A stretch of DNA of 64,000 nucleotides, taken from contig NZ_PITQ01000008.1 in NCBI RefSeq assembly GCF_002834385.1, forward strand, positions 1 through 64,000. Reading direction: 5' to 3'. Made by a program: the position numbers and the translations under genes. Positions 8,527-18,747 of this stretch are shown here, in pieces (within the stretch, counting starts at the first letter, position 1; each line of letters opens with the position of its first letter). The notes under the pieces are model-generated. The model ran no database searches. It was not told where the DNA came from and was given only the letters and a program-made list of their open reading frames with translations. This stretch comes from Rahnella sp. AA. Its GTDB lineage: Bacteria; Pseudomonadota; Gammaproteobacteria; Enterobacterales; Enterobacteriaceae.

Positions 8527-9776
8527 TGACTACCGTTAAAACTTACGGCCTGCTGGCGCTTTGCGTCGCGGCCGCGCTGGCCGTGGGTTACCAGGCCGGA
8601 CGCCATAATGCGCCTGCTGAATCAAAAACGGCGTCTGCGCCTGCCGGACGAAAAGTGTTGTACTGGTACGACCCGATGACGCCGGATCAGCGTTTTGATA
8701 AGCCGGGCAAATCGCCGTTTATGGATATGGATCTGATGCCACGTTACGCCGACGAAGTGGCCGACGACGGCGGCGTCACGGTCAGTGCCCGTCAGCAGCA
8801 AAATCTCGGCATGCGCAGCGCGAAAGCTGAGCGCCGCACCATTTCCTCGCCGCTGAATGTTTACGGCACGGTCACTGCCGACGAACGCAGCCTGCGCACG
8901 GTGGCTGCCCGCGCAGGCGGTCTGGTGGAAAAACTCTACGTTGCCGCCAGCCAGCAACAGGTGAAAAAAGGCCAGAAACTGGCGACGTTGTGGATCCCCG
9001 ACTGGACCGCCGCGCAGCAGGAATATCTGGCGGTACGCCAGCTCGGTGACCGCAGCCTGAGCGCCGCCGCCCGTCAGCGCCTTGCACTGCAATTTATGCC
9101 GGAGGATATTCTCAGACGTATCGATAAAACCGGCCAGCCGCAGACGCGCATTGACGTCGTGGCACCGGAAGACGGTTATCTCAGCCAGCTGAATGTGCGT
9201 GAAGGCGCGCAGGTGGCCGCCGCGCAGCCGTTGTTTGAGCTGACCAGCCTGAAACAGGTGTGGATTGTGATGGATTATCCGCCGTCCGCCGCCGGGCAGG
9301 TTCAGGTCGGCAGTAAAATCAGCGGCAGCACCGACAGCCAGCCGGGCGACGTGTTTCGCGGCGCGGTCAGTGAATTACTGCCCGACGCCGACGCCGTCAA
9401 CCGCACGCTGAAAGCCCGCGTGGTGATTGATAATCCGCAGCAAAAACTGCGCCCCGGCATGTATCTCACCCTGACGCTGGACGCACCGTCACAAGCGCCG
9501 GTGCTGGCAATCCCGCAGGAAGCGCTGATTCAGACCGGCACCCGCAATACCGTGCTGCTCGACGACGGCAACGGGCATTTCACGCCGCAGACGGTCACCG
9601 CAGGGGCAACGCGTGACGGCTGGACGCAAATCCTTTCCGGCCTCAGCGAAGGTCAGTCTGTCGTGACCTCCGGCCAGTTCCTGATTGATTCAGAAGCCAG
9701 CCTGCGCAGCGCGCTGCCCGCCGCTGCCGGTGCTGAAACCACGTCAGACGCCCCTCAGCACGGGAGCCACTTATGA
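8526..9776 (+). CDS. RND efflux periplasmic adaptor, CusB family
   Basis: A 416-residue membrane-fusion protein. An N-terminal hydrophobic anchor (residues 7-22) is followed by a heavy-metal-binding domain at about 44-75 with Y-D-P-M at 49-51 and the Met-rich M-D-M-D-L-M-P at 66-72, as in CusB/CzcB-type adaptors that carry this domain. A lipoyl/barrel-sandwich region (V-A-P-E-D-G-Y-L) and beta-barrel follow. The protein links the inner-membrane pump to the outer-membrane duct and in CusB receives Cu(I)/Ag(I) through Met residues. The gene overlaps both neighbours (TGATG upstream, ATGA downstream), so the C-B-A subunits are tightly coupled. Confidence 0.9.
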   Translation: MTTVKTYGLLALCVAAALAVGYQAGRHNAPAESKTASAPAGRKVLYWYDPMTPDQRFDKPGKSPFMDMDLMPRYADEVADDGGVTVSARQQQNLGMRSAKAERRTISSPLNVYGTVTADERSLRTVAARAGGLVEKLYVAASQQQVKKGQKLATLWIPDWTAAQQEYLAVRQLGDRSLSAAARQRLALQFMPEDILRRIDKTGQPQTRIDVVAPEDGYLSQLNVREGAQVAAAQPLFELTSLKQVWIVMDYPPSAAGQVQVGSKISGSTDSQPGDVFRGAVSELLPDADAVNRTLKARVVIDNPQQKLRPGMYLTLTLDAPSQAPVLAIPQEALIQTGTRNTVLLDDGNGHFTPQTVTAGATRDGWTQILSGLSEGQSVVTSGQFLIDSEASLRSALPAAAGAETTSDAPQHGSHL

Positions 9777-12700
9777 TTGCCACCGTGATCCGCTGGTCGC
9801 TGCGCAACCGGCTTCTGGTGCTGCTCGCCGCCCTGATGATGGCGGGCTGGGGCATCTGGTCTTTGCAAAAGGCCCCGCTTGACGCCCTGCCGGATCTCTC
9901 CGACGTACAGGTGATTGTGCGCGTCAGTTATCCGGGCAAGGCGCCGCAAATCATCGAAGACCAGGTCACGTATCCGCTGACCACCACTTTGCTGTCAGTG
10001 CCCGGCGCGAAAACCGTGCGCGGCTTTTCGATGTTCGGCGATGCCTACGTTTACGTGCTGTTTGATGACGGCACGGATCCGTACTGGGCGCGTTCCCGCG
10101 TGCTGGAATATCTCAGCCAGGTGCAGTCCTCGCTGCCGCCGGGCGCAAAAGCGTCGCTGGGGCCGGATGCCACCGGCGTCGGCTGGATTTATGAATACGC
10201 GCTGGTCGATAAAACCGGTCAGCATAGCCTCGAGCAGCTGCGTGCGTTACAGGACTGGACGCTGCGCTATGACCTGAAAACGGTGCCCAACGTTTCTGAA
10301 GTTGCCAGCATCGGCGGCATGGTGCGGCAGTATCAGGTGGTCGCCGACCCGCAGCGGATGCGCGCACGCGGCGTGACGCATCAGCAACTGGTCAGCGCCC
10401 TGCAAAGCGCTAATCAGGAAAGCAGCGGATCGCTTGTTGAAATGGGTGAAGCCGAATACATGGTGCGCACCTCCGGTTACCTGAAAAGTCTGGATGATTT
10501 CAACAACGTGGTCGTGGCCGTCAACGGCGGCATTCCGGTGCTGCTTTCTGACGTCGCGACCGTGCGCACCGGCCCGGAACTGCGGCGCGGCGTGGCGGAA
10601 CTCAACGGTGAAGGCGAAGTGGCGGGCGGCGTTATCGTCATGCGCTCGGGCAAAAATGCGCTGGAAACCCTGAAAGCGGTAAAAGTACGCCTGAACGCCC
10701 TCGCCCGCACGCTGCCCGCCGGTGTGGAAATCGTGCCGGTGTATGACCGCCAGCCGCTGATCGAACACGCCGTCGAAACGCTGTCGCACAAACTGGTGGA
10801 GGAGTTCATCGTCGTGGCGGTGGTCTGCGCGCTGTTTCTGTTCCATTTCCGCTCGGCGCTGGTGGCGATCATCACGCTGCCGCTCGGCATTCTCGGTGCG
10901 TTTATCGTCATGCATTATCAGGGGGTCAGCGCCAATATTATGTCGCTCGGCGGCATTGCGATTGCCATCGGTGCCATGGTGGACGCCGCGATCGTAATGA
11001 TTGAAAACATGCACAAAGTGCTCGAACAATGGCGACACGATCATCCTGGCCAGAAGCCGACATCCGCGGATTACTGGCAGGTTTCCGAACGGGCTGCCAT
11101 CGAAGTCGGGCCTGCGCTGTTTTGCAGTTTGCTGATCATCACGCTGTCGTTTATTCCGGTGTTTTCGCTCGAAGCGCAGGAAGGCCGGATGTTCTCGCCA
11201 CTGGCGTTTACCAAAACCTACGCCATGGCCGTTTCTGCCGGGCTTGGGATCACGCTGGTGCCGGTGCTGATGGGCTATTTTATTCGCGGCAAAATCCCGG
11301 ATGAAAACGCCAGCCCGATCAACCGCTGGCTGATTTCCGCTTACCAGCCGGTGCTTTCTGCGGTGCTGAAACGCCCGAAAACCACGCTGGTGTGCAGCGG
11401 CCTGTTTTTGCTGGTGTCGCTTTATCCGCTGTCAAAGCTGGGTAGCGAATTTATGCCGCCGCTCGACGAAGGCGATTTGCTGTATATGCCGTCCACGCTG
11501 CCGGGGATTTCCGCCCGCGAAGCGTCCAGATTATTACAGCAAACCGACCGGCTGATTAAAACCGTGCCGGAAGTCGCCAGCGTGTTTGGCAAGGCCGGAC
11601 GCGCCGACAGCGCCACCGACCCCGCGCCGCTGACCATGATTGAAACCACGATCCGCTTCAAGCCGCGCGACCAGTGGCGGCCCGGTATGACGCCGGACAA
11701 ACTGATAACGGAGCTGGATAACGCGGTGAAATTACCGGGCATCGCCAACGTCTGGGTTCCGCCGATCCGCAACCGGCTGGACATGCTGGCAACCGGCATC
11801 AAAAGCCCGGTGGGGATTAAGGTGAACGGGAATAACATCGCGCAAATTGAGCAGGTGGCGCAGCAAATTGAGCATATCGTGAAGCAGGTTCCCGGCGTAA
11901 CGTCGGCGCTGGCCGAGCGTCTCGAGGGCGGCCGCTACGTGGACATCGACATCAACCGGCGTGAAGCTGCGCGTTACGGTGTCACGGTTGCCGAATTGCA
12001 GTCGCTGGTTTCAACGCTGGTCGGGGGTGAAAATATCGGTGAAACACTGGAAGGGCGCGAACGGTATCCGATCAACCTGCGTTATCCGCGTGAACTGCGC
12101 GACAACGTGCAGGCGCTGCGTGATCTGCCGGTGCTGACCGCGTCCGGCGCGCAGGTGCCGCTGTCGGCGCTGGCTTCGGTCAACGTCACCGATGGCCCGC
12201 CGATGCTGAAAAGTGAAAACGCCCGCCTGTCGGACTGGATTTATGTCGATTTACGCGGACGTGATCTGAAATCTGCGGTGGAAGATATGCAGCAGGCGGT
12301 AAATCAGCAGGTGAAATTGCCGGAAGGCGTCACCGTCAGCTGGTCGGGGCAATTTGAGTATCTGGAACGTGCGACGGCTAAACTGAAAATTGTCCTGCCT
12401 GTCACGCTTCTCATCATTTTTGTCCTGCTGTACGTCACGTTCAGCAGCGTGCGTGATGCGGCCCTGATCATGGCGACCCTGCCGTTTGCGCTGACCGGCG
12501 GCGTCTGGCTGCTGTATCTGCTTAATTACAATCTCTCCGTCGCCGCCGCCGTCGGCTTTATCGCACTGGCCGGCGTCGCCGCCGAGTTCGGGGTGATTAT
12601 GGTGCTGTATCTGAATCAGGCAGTTCAGCGTCAGCAGAAATCCGGCGAATCGCTGACCGAGGAAGAACTCTGTGACGCCATCCACCACGGCGCGGTTCTG

Positions 12701-12922
12701 CGCGTCCGGCCCAAAGCCATGACGGTCGCGACGATAATGGCGGGATTACTGCCCATCATGTGGGGCGGCGGCACCGGTTCAGAAGTCATGCAGCGTATCG
12801 CTGCGCCGATGATTGGGGGAATGCTGAGTGCGCCGCTGTTATCGATGCTGGTGATACCGGCGGTTTATTTGCTGCTACACAGGCGCAGAAGTGGGAAAAC
12901 TTCGGTTTTACACTTGCAGTGA
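9773..12922 (+). CDS. Heavy-metal RND efflux pump, CusA family
   Basis: A 1049-residue inner-membrane proton-driven exporter, the normal length for CusA. It shows the heavy-metal efflux signatures: an N-terminal helix then [13 protein letters not shown], the TM4 motif [16 protein letters not shown] carrying the proton-relay Asp, and the [13 protein letters not shown] segment near the C-terminus. The many Met residues in the pore domain suit Cu(I)/Ag(I) more than Zn/Co, but specificity is inferred. It is the last gene of the operon and no sensor kinase or response regulator is adjacent, so regulation must come from elsewhere. A hairpin lies about 80 bases past its stop. Confidence 0.92.
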   Translation: MIATVIRWSLRNRLLVLLAALMMAGWGIWSLQKAPLDALPDLSDVQVIVRVSYPGKAPQIIEDQVTYPLTTTLLSVPGAKTVRGFSMFGDAYVYVLFDDGTDPYWARSRVLEYLSQVQSSLPPGAKASLGPDATGVGWIYEYALVDKTGQHSLEQLRALQDWTLRYDLKTVPNVSEVASIGGMVRQYQVVADPQRMRARGVTHQQLVSALQSANQESSGSLVEMGEAEYMVRTSGYLKSLDDFNNVVVAVNGGIPVLLSDVATVRTGPELRRGVAELNGEGEVAGGVIVMRSGKNALETLKAVKVRLNALARTLPAGVEIVPVYDRQPLIEHAVETLSHKLVEEFIVVAVVCALFLFHFRSALVAIITLPLGILGAFIVMHYQGVSANIMSLGGIAIAIGAMVDAAIVMIENMHKVLEQWRHDHPGQKPTSADYWQVSERAAIEVGPALFCSLLIITLSFIPVFSLEAQEGRMFSPLAFTKTYAMAVSAGLGITLVPVLMGYFIRGKIPDENASPINRWLISAYQPVLSAVLKRPKTTLVCSGLFLLVSLYPLSKLGSEFMPPLDEGDLLYMPSTLPGISAREASRLLQQTDRLIKTVPEVASVFGKAGRADSATDPAPLTMIETTIRFKPRDQWRPGMTPDKLITELDNAVKLPGIANVWVPPIRNRLDMLATGIKSPVGIKVNGNNIAQIEQVAQQIEHIVKQVPGVTSALAERLEGGRYVDIDINRREAARYGVTVAELQSLVSTLVGGENIGETLEGRERYPINLRYPRELRDNVQALRDLPVLTASGAQVPLSALASVNVTDGPPMLKSENARLSDWIYVDLRGRDLKSAVEDMQQAVNQQVKLPEGVTVSWSGQFEYLERATAKLKIVLPVTLLIIFVLLYVTFSSVRDAALIMATLPFALTGGVWLLYLLNYNLSVAAAVGFIALAGVAAEFGVIMVLYLNQAVQRQQKSGESLTEEELCDAIHHGAVLRVRPKAMTVATIMAGLLPIMWGGGTGSEVMQRIAAPMIGGMLSAPLLSMLVIPAVYLLLHRRRSGKTSVLHLQ

Positions 12923-12999
12923 AGCGCTGTTAGCAGATCGAGAAAGTTTCGGTTTCTCAATAACTGAGATCACTTTACGCACAGCGCCGAAACCGACCT

Positions 13000-13023
13000 A
13001 AGAGGCCCAGGACGGGGCCTCTT
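13000..13023 (+). terminator. Possible terminator hairpin of the copper efflux operon
   Basis: A 9-base inverted repeat (AAGAGGCCC at 13000-13008, GGGCCTCTT at 13015-13023) with a six-base loop, 78 bases beyond the cusA-like stop. The six-T run is 14 bases further on rather than directly adjacent, so its strength is uncertain. Confidence 0.45.
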
Positions 13024-13558
13024 TGGAATCTCCACGTCTTTTTTACTACGCGCTATCGCTGGGACGACGGACATGTTCAGTCGCATCAGCGTGTGGCGCA
13101 AATCCAGGCACTTCGTGCTGCCTTCACTCGGTCTTCGAGCCATAGGTCTCGAAGCCGCTCCGTTCAGCTGGATTTTGAGCGCGCCATCTCACCATTGAAA
13201 ATAATCGATTTTTGAGACTTCTTCGTTTTTCTAAATAATGAATGGCATGGCAAGGTTGCGAACTATCAGCCTGTGGCCGCTTTCAAACATCGCGCCGCAG
13301 GGAGAGGTGGAAAACCGCGTATCTTTTCGCGCGGTTTGTAACCCGACTGAAGGGAACCGCGAAGCGGCGGGATTTTGCGGCACTAGCAGGAGTTGCTGAA
13401 ACATAGCCAGCGAGCGGTAGCGCGCAGTGAAAGAGCCTGGGGGGTCTTGGGGGGTGGCGGCGATATGCCGCCCCCCAAGTCGGTGTGGGCCGACGCCCAC
13501 GACCTTGACCTTGAACTTGAACTTGAACTTGAAAGCCAGTTTGGGCGGCGAGCCCAAT

Positions 13559-13584
13559 AAACAGAGTTTACGACTCCTCTGTTT
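13559..13584 (-). terminator. Hairpin at the 3' end of the MscS-family gene
   Basis: An 8-base inverted repeat (AAACAGAG at 13559-13566 and CTCTGTTT at 13577-13584) overlaps the stop codon of the channel gene read on the minus strand. On that strand the stem ends in GTTTATT, a short T-rich tail. Confidence 0.5.
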
Positions 13585-16021
13585 GGGCGTTCCTCCCACT
13601 CCCGGGTCTCTCAATGACCATGGTCTGGGTCTGACTCAGGCTGATCCCCGCATCACGCAACATCTTCAGAATTTCGTACAACAAGTCGCTTCGCGTCGCA
13701 CTCACAATACGCGGGCTGTTCACGTAGCCGGTCACGCTCAGGATGATGCCGGTCGGGCCCAGCTCTTTAAAGCTGACGGACGCCGCAGGCGCATCGAGGA
13801 TTTGTTCGTGCGCGTTGTAAGCTTCAAGCAGCAAACTGCGAACCTGCTCCGGGTCGATGTCGAGCGGGAATGTCAGCGCGATAGTCGCCACGCCCTGCGC
13901 GTTACCCATGGTGGCGTTACGCACGTTCTGAGAAATCAGCTGGGAGTTCGGCACAATCACGGTGGATTTGTCGCTGAGCTGGATTTCGGTTGCACGGACG
14001 TTGATCCGGCGGATATCCCCTTCCACACCGCTGATACTGATTAAGTCGCCCACTTTCACCGGACGTTCGGTCAGCAGGATCAGACCGGAGATAAAGTTCT
14101 TCACAATCTCCTGTAAACCAAAACCGATACCGACCGACAAGGCGCTCACGATCCACGCCAGTTTGTTCCATTCGATACCCAGCGACGACAGCGTCAGCAG
14201 GATGATCAGCACGTAGCCGACGTTGGTGAACAGCGTCACCAGGGAGGCACGCATCCCGCGATCCATCATGGTTTTCGGCAGGAAATCATTATCCAGCCAG
14301 CGACGGGCAGAACGCAGAACATACCAGCCGACCACCAGACACAGCACCGCATTCACCGCGTGCGCCGGAATAATATTGACGCTTTCGAGGCCTTTACCGC
14401 CCCAGATATCGACAATTTTCGCCAGTAATTCCAGCGGCGTTGTGCTGCCAAAAGTGCCGTTAAGCAGCGCGACTGCGGCAAACAGCAGCAAAGCAGTTTT
14501 ACCGATCGCCGAGAACAGCGTAGCCGCCAGCGACAGATGGCGGTCATTGACGCTCAGGGTGCCTTTGATGATTTTGCCGCTGTGGGTGCCCGGCGCGAAT
14601 ACGCTTTCACACAAATCCACCACGAAATGAATCAGCAGATACAGACAGCTCAGCACCAGGCCAATCCACAGCAGCTCAAAGGTCACGAAGCGAGCCAGCG
14701 GGATATAACCAATCAGCAGCGCCAGCAAAATAATGACCGCCGTGATGCTGATGACCAGATGGATTAACCCGGCCAGCGTGGAACGGGCTTCAGTGTGCTC
14801 GCCGTCGGCTTTCATTTTGCGGCGCATTCTGTTGACGCGTACCGGCGCAATCAGGCAGTTCAGCGCCACCAGCAAGGCCGCCAGACCGTTGCCAAATAAG
14901 GTGGCGGACACGCTGGCACCCACCAGATTATTCAGCTCTTCGATAATACCAAACAGGAAAATAAAGGTCGCCAGCAGCACCGGGAAAGAAGCCAGCGTTT
15001 TTGCCAGCGGGTCGGCAATACCCGGCAGACGCCATGACGGATGGTTATTCGATAGCAGCGCAATCCCCAGCCCGGCGATCAGGGCGGAGAAAAACGTCAG
15101 TTCGACCAGTTGCTGGGCGAATTCATTCACCCACGCAGAGGTATCCGGCAGACGGGTAAAGACATACCCGATCAGCTGAACGCTAAACCCCAGCGTCAGG
15201 GTTGTGCTCAGCGTGGTGAAACAGGCGAGGAAACTGCGGCGAAAACGCCCCTGCGGCAACCAGCGCGGCAGGATCCAGTTCATCGGTTTATCGAGCAGGC
15301 GGCGGCCGAAAATGCCCAGCGCCAGCGCCAGCAACAGATAAATGCCCGAGCCGATACGCCATTCCGCGCTCCACGCCTGCCCCCAGGCATCGCTGACCTG
15401 CGAACCAAAATCACTAAAGCGTGCAGAGTCGTCGTCATTAGGGGTGAACAGCGGCGCCCAGAAGTTCCCGCCCAAAATACTGCCGGTGTTCAGGGCAATC
15501 TGGGTTTTCAGCGCATCACGACGCAGCCCGGAGATCTGTGAGGACAGGTTACGCGCTCCCACCGCAATGGCTTTGGTCTGTTCAATCTGCGTGGTGAGAA
15601 GGGTTTTGCTGCTGTTGAGTTTATTACGCTGGCTGATCACCTGCGGCGTTTCAGTCAGCGTACCCGGTGCCGGTGCCGGACCGAGAACGTCAAGCTGAGC
15701 CTGAACCTGCGCCAGCTCTGGCGTCAGTGCGGCGGCCAGTTTATCGGCGTCTTCGGCCAGCGTTTGTGCGGCATCGGTCAGGCCGGTGAATTTTTTATCG
15801 GTTTTCGAGGTGGAAACCTGCTGCTTGAGCTGATCGAGACGTTTTTGCAGCGCAGGCAGTGCCGTGCTGGCGTTGACTTTGGCCGGCTGTGCGGCGGCTG
15901 TTTGCCCCGTGCTGTCATCCGCCTGGCTCAGTAACGGCGTCATCAGCAGACACGACAATAATGCCAGTAATAACGGCACTCTTAACATTTTTTGCATAGA
16001 AAGAGGGTTCCGGAAGTTCAT
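13568..16021 (-). CDS. MscS-family mechanosensitive channel with DUF3772 N-terminal domain
   Basis: A large inner-membrane channel of up to 817 residues. After a signal peptide (from the Met at residue 9: M-L-R-V-P-L-L-L-A-L-L) comes a periplasmic helical region (about 50-200, rich in Leu/Gln coiled-coil, DUF3772-like). About ten membrane helices follow, then the MscS core with F-G-L-Q-E-I-V-K-N-F-I-S-G-L and V-G-D-x-I-S-I-S-G-V-E-G, and the cytoplasmic beta and alpha/beta domains. Such channels release solutes on osmotic downshock. Neither the ATG at 16021 nor the one at 15997 has a clear Shine-Dalgarno; the second gives the more typical signal peptide. It is related in plan to MscK/YbiO-type proteins but is not clearly one of those orthologues. 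Confidence 0.85.
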   Translation of the reverse strand: MNFRNPLSMQKMLRVPLLLALLSCLLMTPLLSQADDSTGQTAAAQPAKVNASTALPALQKRLDQLKQQVSTSKTDKKFTGLTDAAQTLAEDADKLAAALTPELAQVQAQLDVLGPAPAPGTLTETPQVISQRNKLNSSKTLLTTQIEQTKAIAVGARNLSSQISGLRRDALKTQIALNTGSILGGNFWAPLFTPNDDDSARFSDFGSQVSDAWGQAWSAEWRIGSGIYLLLALALGIFGRRLLDKPMNWILPRWLPQGRFRRSFLACFTTLSTTLTLGFSVQLIGYVFTRLPDTSAWVNEFAQQLVELTFFSALIAGLGIALLSNNHPSWRLPGIADPLAKTLASFPVLLATFIFLFGIIEELNNLVGASVSATLFGNGLAALLVALNCLIAPVRVNRMRRKMKADGEHTEARSTLAGLIHLVISITAVIILLALLIGYIPLARFVTFELLWIGLVLSCLYLLIHFVVDLCESVFAPGTHSGKIIKGTLSVNDRHLSLAATLFSAIGKTALLLFAAVALLNGTFGSTTPLELLAKIVDIWGGKGLESVNIIPAHAVNAVLCLVVGWYVLRSARRWLDNDFLPKTMMDRGMRASLVTLFTNVGYVLIILLTLSSLGIEWNKLAWIVSALSVGIGFGLQEIVKNFISGLILLTERPVKVGDLISISGVEGDIRRINVRATEIQLSDKSTVIVPNSQLISQNVRNATMGNAQGVATIALTFPLDIDPEQVRSLLLEAYNAHEQILDAPAASVSFKELGPTGIILSVTGYVNSPRIVSATRSDLLYEILKMLRDAGISLSQTQTMVIERPGSGRNAQTEES

Positions 16022-16161
16022 TATTTTTACAAAACAAGAGTGTTTGAGAAGAACGGCGTAAGGATACCCTTTCCTGTTAAGAAGAATAGTAGGGATTGTC
16101 TGTTATGTTGCCGTTATGCCGCGGCGGGCCGCACGTTCAGACGCGCAGCCCGCCGGGAAGA

Positions 16162-16980
16162 TTAGGGTTTTGCCCCCAGCATCTGGCGCAGAATTGCCGC
16201 CGAGTCTGCCGGTTGCAGCGCAAGAATACCGGAATACAGGCTGATGGAAATCTCGCAAACTTTCTCGCGATCGACGTCCGGTTTGGTCAGGTCGCTGAAC
16301 ATCTGCAACTGCTCGCCGTACATATTCGCCAGCGCTTCACGCACCGGTGCCATCATCTGTACCACTTTTTCTGTGCTGACTGCCGCAGGTTGTTCGCTCT
16401 GCCCGCTGCCGGTCACCAGCAGTAAATCATTCATGGTATTGAGATCTTTGCGGAACAACTCTGGTGGCAAGAGTTGTGCGGTATTAATCCCACCGCTGAC
16501 CTGCGGATACAGAAACTTAAAACAGCTGCCATCTTTACGCGCCTGTAAGGTCTGCATTTCTTCAAGATTCACCTGCATTGCGTCGTTGACGTTGGCATCC
16601 GGCGCATGGCTGATGCGCTGCGTGAGCAATACAGAGACCATCGGTTTCACCGTATTAATGGCGTCCTGCTGTGATTTACCTTCTTTACGAAGCTTGAGAA
16701 TATTGCTGCGGATCTGCGCGTACAGCGCCGGTTCCTGCGTTTTGATGGTGTTATAGAGCGGCAGCTCAGACAGCGCCTGATCGACCTTTTGCTCTTCGCT
16801 GTTGCTGGCAAGATGCGGTTTTACCACCGCACTCCACAGCAGATTGCCACCGATAAACAACACCAGGAACAGGATCACCGCAGGCACGCGGCTTAACATG
16901 CCTTTTTTGTGCAGCAACCCGATCAGTAAGCCCAATATGACGGCACTGACACCCCACACCACCCCTTCAGTCCAGCTCAT
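16162..16980 (-). CDS. Membrane-anchored protein of unknown function
   Basis: A 272-residue protein I do not recognise. It has two N-terminal transmembrane helices (about residues 6-24 and 31-53) separated by a short basic loop (L-L-H-K-K-G-M-L-S-R), then a soluble, mostly helical domain of about 215 residues. That domain has two Cys (in G-S-C-F-K-F and E-K-V-C-E-I) that could pair if it is periplasmic. It ends with L-R-Q-M-L-G-A-K-P. It lies 22 bases downstream of the YojI-like ABC transporter gene on the same strand, so the two are probably cotranscribed and may act together. There is no enzyme motif. Confidence 0.7.
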   Translation of the reverse strand: MSWTEGVVWGVSAVILGLLIGLLHKKGMLSRVPAVILFLVLFIGGNLLWSAVVKPHLASNSEEQKVDQALSELPLYNTIKTQEPALYAQIRSNILKLRKEGKSQQDAINTVKPMVSVLLTQRISHAPDANVNDAMQVNLEEMQTLQARKDGSCFKFLYPQVSGGINTAQLLPPELFRKDLNTMNDLLLVTGSGQSEQPAAVSTEKVVQMMAPVREALANMYGEQLQMFSDLTKPDVDREKVCEISISLYSGILALQPADSAAILRQMLGAKP

Positions 16981-17002
16981 TCCTGTTCCTTTTTATAAAC
17001 GG

Positions 17003-18661
17003 TTAAAGGCCAATTTGTGCGACCGCATCACGGCTGGCGTCGGTGCGCTCCTGCCCGTGCAGTTCTTTCAGTTTGCCCTGACGCATTTCCAGCAAACGAT
17101 CGGCGTGTTCAAAATAGTGATCATCGTGGCTGATTGCCAGCACGGTTTTACCCATATCGCGCAATTGTGGCAACAACTCGCGGTAGAAGGTCCGGCGGAA
17201 TTGCGGATCCTGATCGGCCGCCCATTCGTCAAGCAGCAGGAAATCGCGCCCTTCGGCCGCCGCCAGCAGTAAGGCCACGCGTTTACGCTGCCCGGCGGAA
17301 AGCTGAAGATTGGTCACTTCGTTGCCGGTGAAGCGGAGTTTTTCTTTCATGTTCAGGCGTTGCAGCCAGTCTTCCACCAGCAGCGGATCCGGCTGTTTGC
17401 CCTGCGGGCCGATAAGCTGTCCGAACAAGTGGAAATCGGTAAAGACCGCCGAGAAAAGCTGGCGATACTGTTCGGCGTTTTCCGCCGTGACCGCCACACC
17501 GTCCAGCAGGATTTGCCCGGAGCGCGGCTGATACAGGCCGGTCAGCAGCATCGCCATTGTCGATTTCCCGCTGCCGTTGCCGCCAATCAGGAAGACCAGT
17601 TCGCCACGGGAAATAGTGAGATTCAGCGGCCCGACGCCAAAGCCTGCGCCGTCTTCTTTTCCACCGTAGCTGAACGTCAGATCGCGTAATTCGAGAGTCT
17701 GCCATTTTTGCGCAATCTGCGCAGGCGCGAAGTCTTCCTGATAATCCGCCAGTTTCAGTGCTTTCAGCTTGCCGAAAGCCACCTGTGCGCTCAGTAAAGT
17801 CGGCAGTGCGCCGACGGCTTGTAACATTGGCGTACGCAGGAACAGCAGCGTCAGGGAATAAGTGGCGGCGACGTCGGTATTTGACCAGCCGAGCGTGTTC
17901 GCCATAAAGAACACCAGGCCAATGGCGCCCAGCATCATGATATTCGACCAGTTCACGGCGCTGAGATGGAAGGTATCGGCACGGATAATGTGATGGCGGT
18001 ATTCTTCGGCGTCCTTGCGGTAGACATCGTCAAACAGATGACGCGCACGCTCGCGGTTCAGCGCCAGCTCCTTGCGCCCTTCTATCACTTTCTGATAATC
18101 CGTTTGCAGCTTGTCTTCGGCGTCGCGGACTTTCGCCAGATGGCTGTACACGTGAGACACCAGTTTGAAACCGCCAAAAATGGTGATCAGCAGCCAGATG
18201 ACGGTGACCAGCAGCATTTCCGGGGAAAGCCAGGCCAGATAACCCGCGCAGCCGATGGTCAGAATGATGCCCTGCACCAGCTCAGGCAAACGCACGAAGG
18301 CCAGCGTGATATTGCGGATATCGCTGCCGAGGCTGGCGAGCAGTTGCACGTTACCGATTTGCTCGATGCGTTCGATATCGGTATCTAAAATGCGTTTGAT
18401 GAATTGCCCGCGCAGGCGGTAGATAAAGTGGTGGCCGAGCACGGTGAGCGCCAGCTGTGAGCCGAGCGTAACAGCCATCAGCAGCAGTAATAATCCGAGA
18501 AACTGCGGCAGAACCATCAGCGAACCCTGCGTGGTTTCAATCAGCTTAAGATTGATGAACGCAATCAGGCCAATGCCCAGTACGGCGCTGAGCAGACTCA
18601 GCGCCATCACACCTAAAAACGGCCAGCGATATTGTTTAAAGACAACGCGTAACAACTCCAT
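17003..18661 (-). CDS. yojI: YojI/SyrD-like ABC exporter (fused permease and ATPase)
   Basis: A 552-residue half-transporter with six N-terminal membrane helices and one ATPase domain. Walker A is G-G-N-G-S-G-K-S-T at residues 360-368, the signature L-S-A-G-Q is at 454-458, Walker B F-L-L-L-D-E is at 474-479, and I-S-H-D contains the switch His. Length and layout match Escherichia coli YojI (547 residues), which exports microcin J25, and the SyrD/PvdE cyclic-peptide exporter family used for siderophores. A Fur-like sequence lies 68-86 bases upstream, hinting at iron control. The unknown membrane protein at 16162 follows in the same direction. The symbol is assigned by similarity, not by synteny. 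Confidence 0.82.
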   Translation of the reverse strand: MELLRVVFKQYRWPFLGVMALSLLSAVLGIGLIAFINLKLIETTQGSLMVLPQFLGLLLLLMAVTLGSQLALTVLGHHFIYRLRGQFIKRILDTDIERIEQIGNVQLLASLGSDIRNITLAFVRLPELVQGIILTIGCAGYLAWLSPEMLLVTVIWLLITIFGGFKLVSHVYSHLAKVRDAEDKLQTDYQKVIEGRKELALNRERARHLFDDVYRKDAEEYRHHIIRADTFHLSAVNWSNIMMLGAIGLVFFMANTLGWSNTDVAATYSLTLLFLRTPMLQAVGALPTLLSAQVAFGKLKALKLADYQEDFAPAQIAQKWQTLELRDLTFSYGGKEDGAGFGVGPLNLTISRGELVFLIGGNGSGKSTMAMLLTGLYQPRSGQILLDGVAVTAENAEQYRQLFSAVFTDFHLFGQLIGPQGKQPDPLLVEDWLQRLNMKEKLRFTGNEVTNLQLSAGQRKRVALLLAAAEGRDFLLLDEWAADQDPQFRRTFYRELLPQLRDMGKTVLAISHDDHYFEHADRLLEMRQGKLKELHGQERTDASRDAVAQIGL

Positions 18662-18728
18662 GAATTGGTCTCATTCTGAATGCAGGGGAATAATGCTGCA
18701 CGCAGTTTAATGACACACCTTGTCATAT

Positions 18729-18747
18729 CAAGAACAATTCTCATTTT
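18729..18747 (-). promoter_or_regulatory. Fur-box-like site upstream of the YojI-like exporter
   Basis: Read on the minus strand the 19-mer is AAAATGAGAATTGTTCTTG. Against the 7-1-7 Fur model TGATAAT-N-ATTATCA, the core TGAGAATTGTTCTTG matches 9 of 14 positions. The left half is good and the right half is degenerate. It overlaps the last codons of the MFS gene at 18741 and lies about 70 bases before the exporter start. Plausible but unproven. Confidence 0.35.

Larger units (their letters stand above)
12930..13600. repeat. Composite intergenic repeat element with hexamer array and nested hairpins
   Basis: This non-coding stretch between the convergent cusA-like and MscS genes contains several ordered structures. 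A 9-base stem lies at 13000-13008/13015-13023. A G-rich hairpin lies at 13446-13479 (GGCGGC at 13456-13461 against GCCGCC at 13467-13472, flanked by CTTGGGG/CCCCAAG). A second stem is GTGGGC/GCCCAC at 13485-13500. A direct array of the hexamer CTTGAA/CTTGAC runs from about 13503 to 13533. Further stems lie at 13541-13557 and 13559-13584. I recall similar composite sequences recurring between genes in Serratia, Rahnella and Pectobacterium, often with a spurious Lys-Phe-repeat ORF called across them. I treat it as a dispersed repeat, not a gene. Confidence 0.65.

Noticed and set aside
10247..11044. 265-codon antisense frame inside the CusA-like gene
   Set aside because: It is a shadow of a GC-rich gene, His/Arg-rich, with no start signals, while the CusA frame is fully conserved.
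13503..13533. Hexamer array considered as a CRISPR or VNTR-coded repeat
   Set aside because: There are no spacers of CRISPR size and no cas genes; units are direct six-base repeats within a non-coding element.
13231..13614. 127-codon minus-strand frame with a Lys-Phe repeat, and an overlapping plus-strand frame (13427-14044)
   Set aside because: Both are produced by the hexamer array and hairpins of the intergenic repeat or by reading antisense to the channel gene; neither has a ribosome site or protein-like composition.
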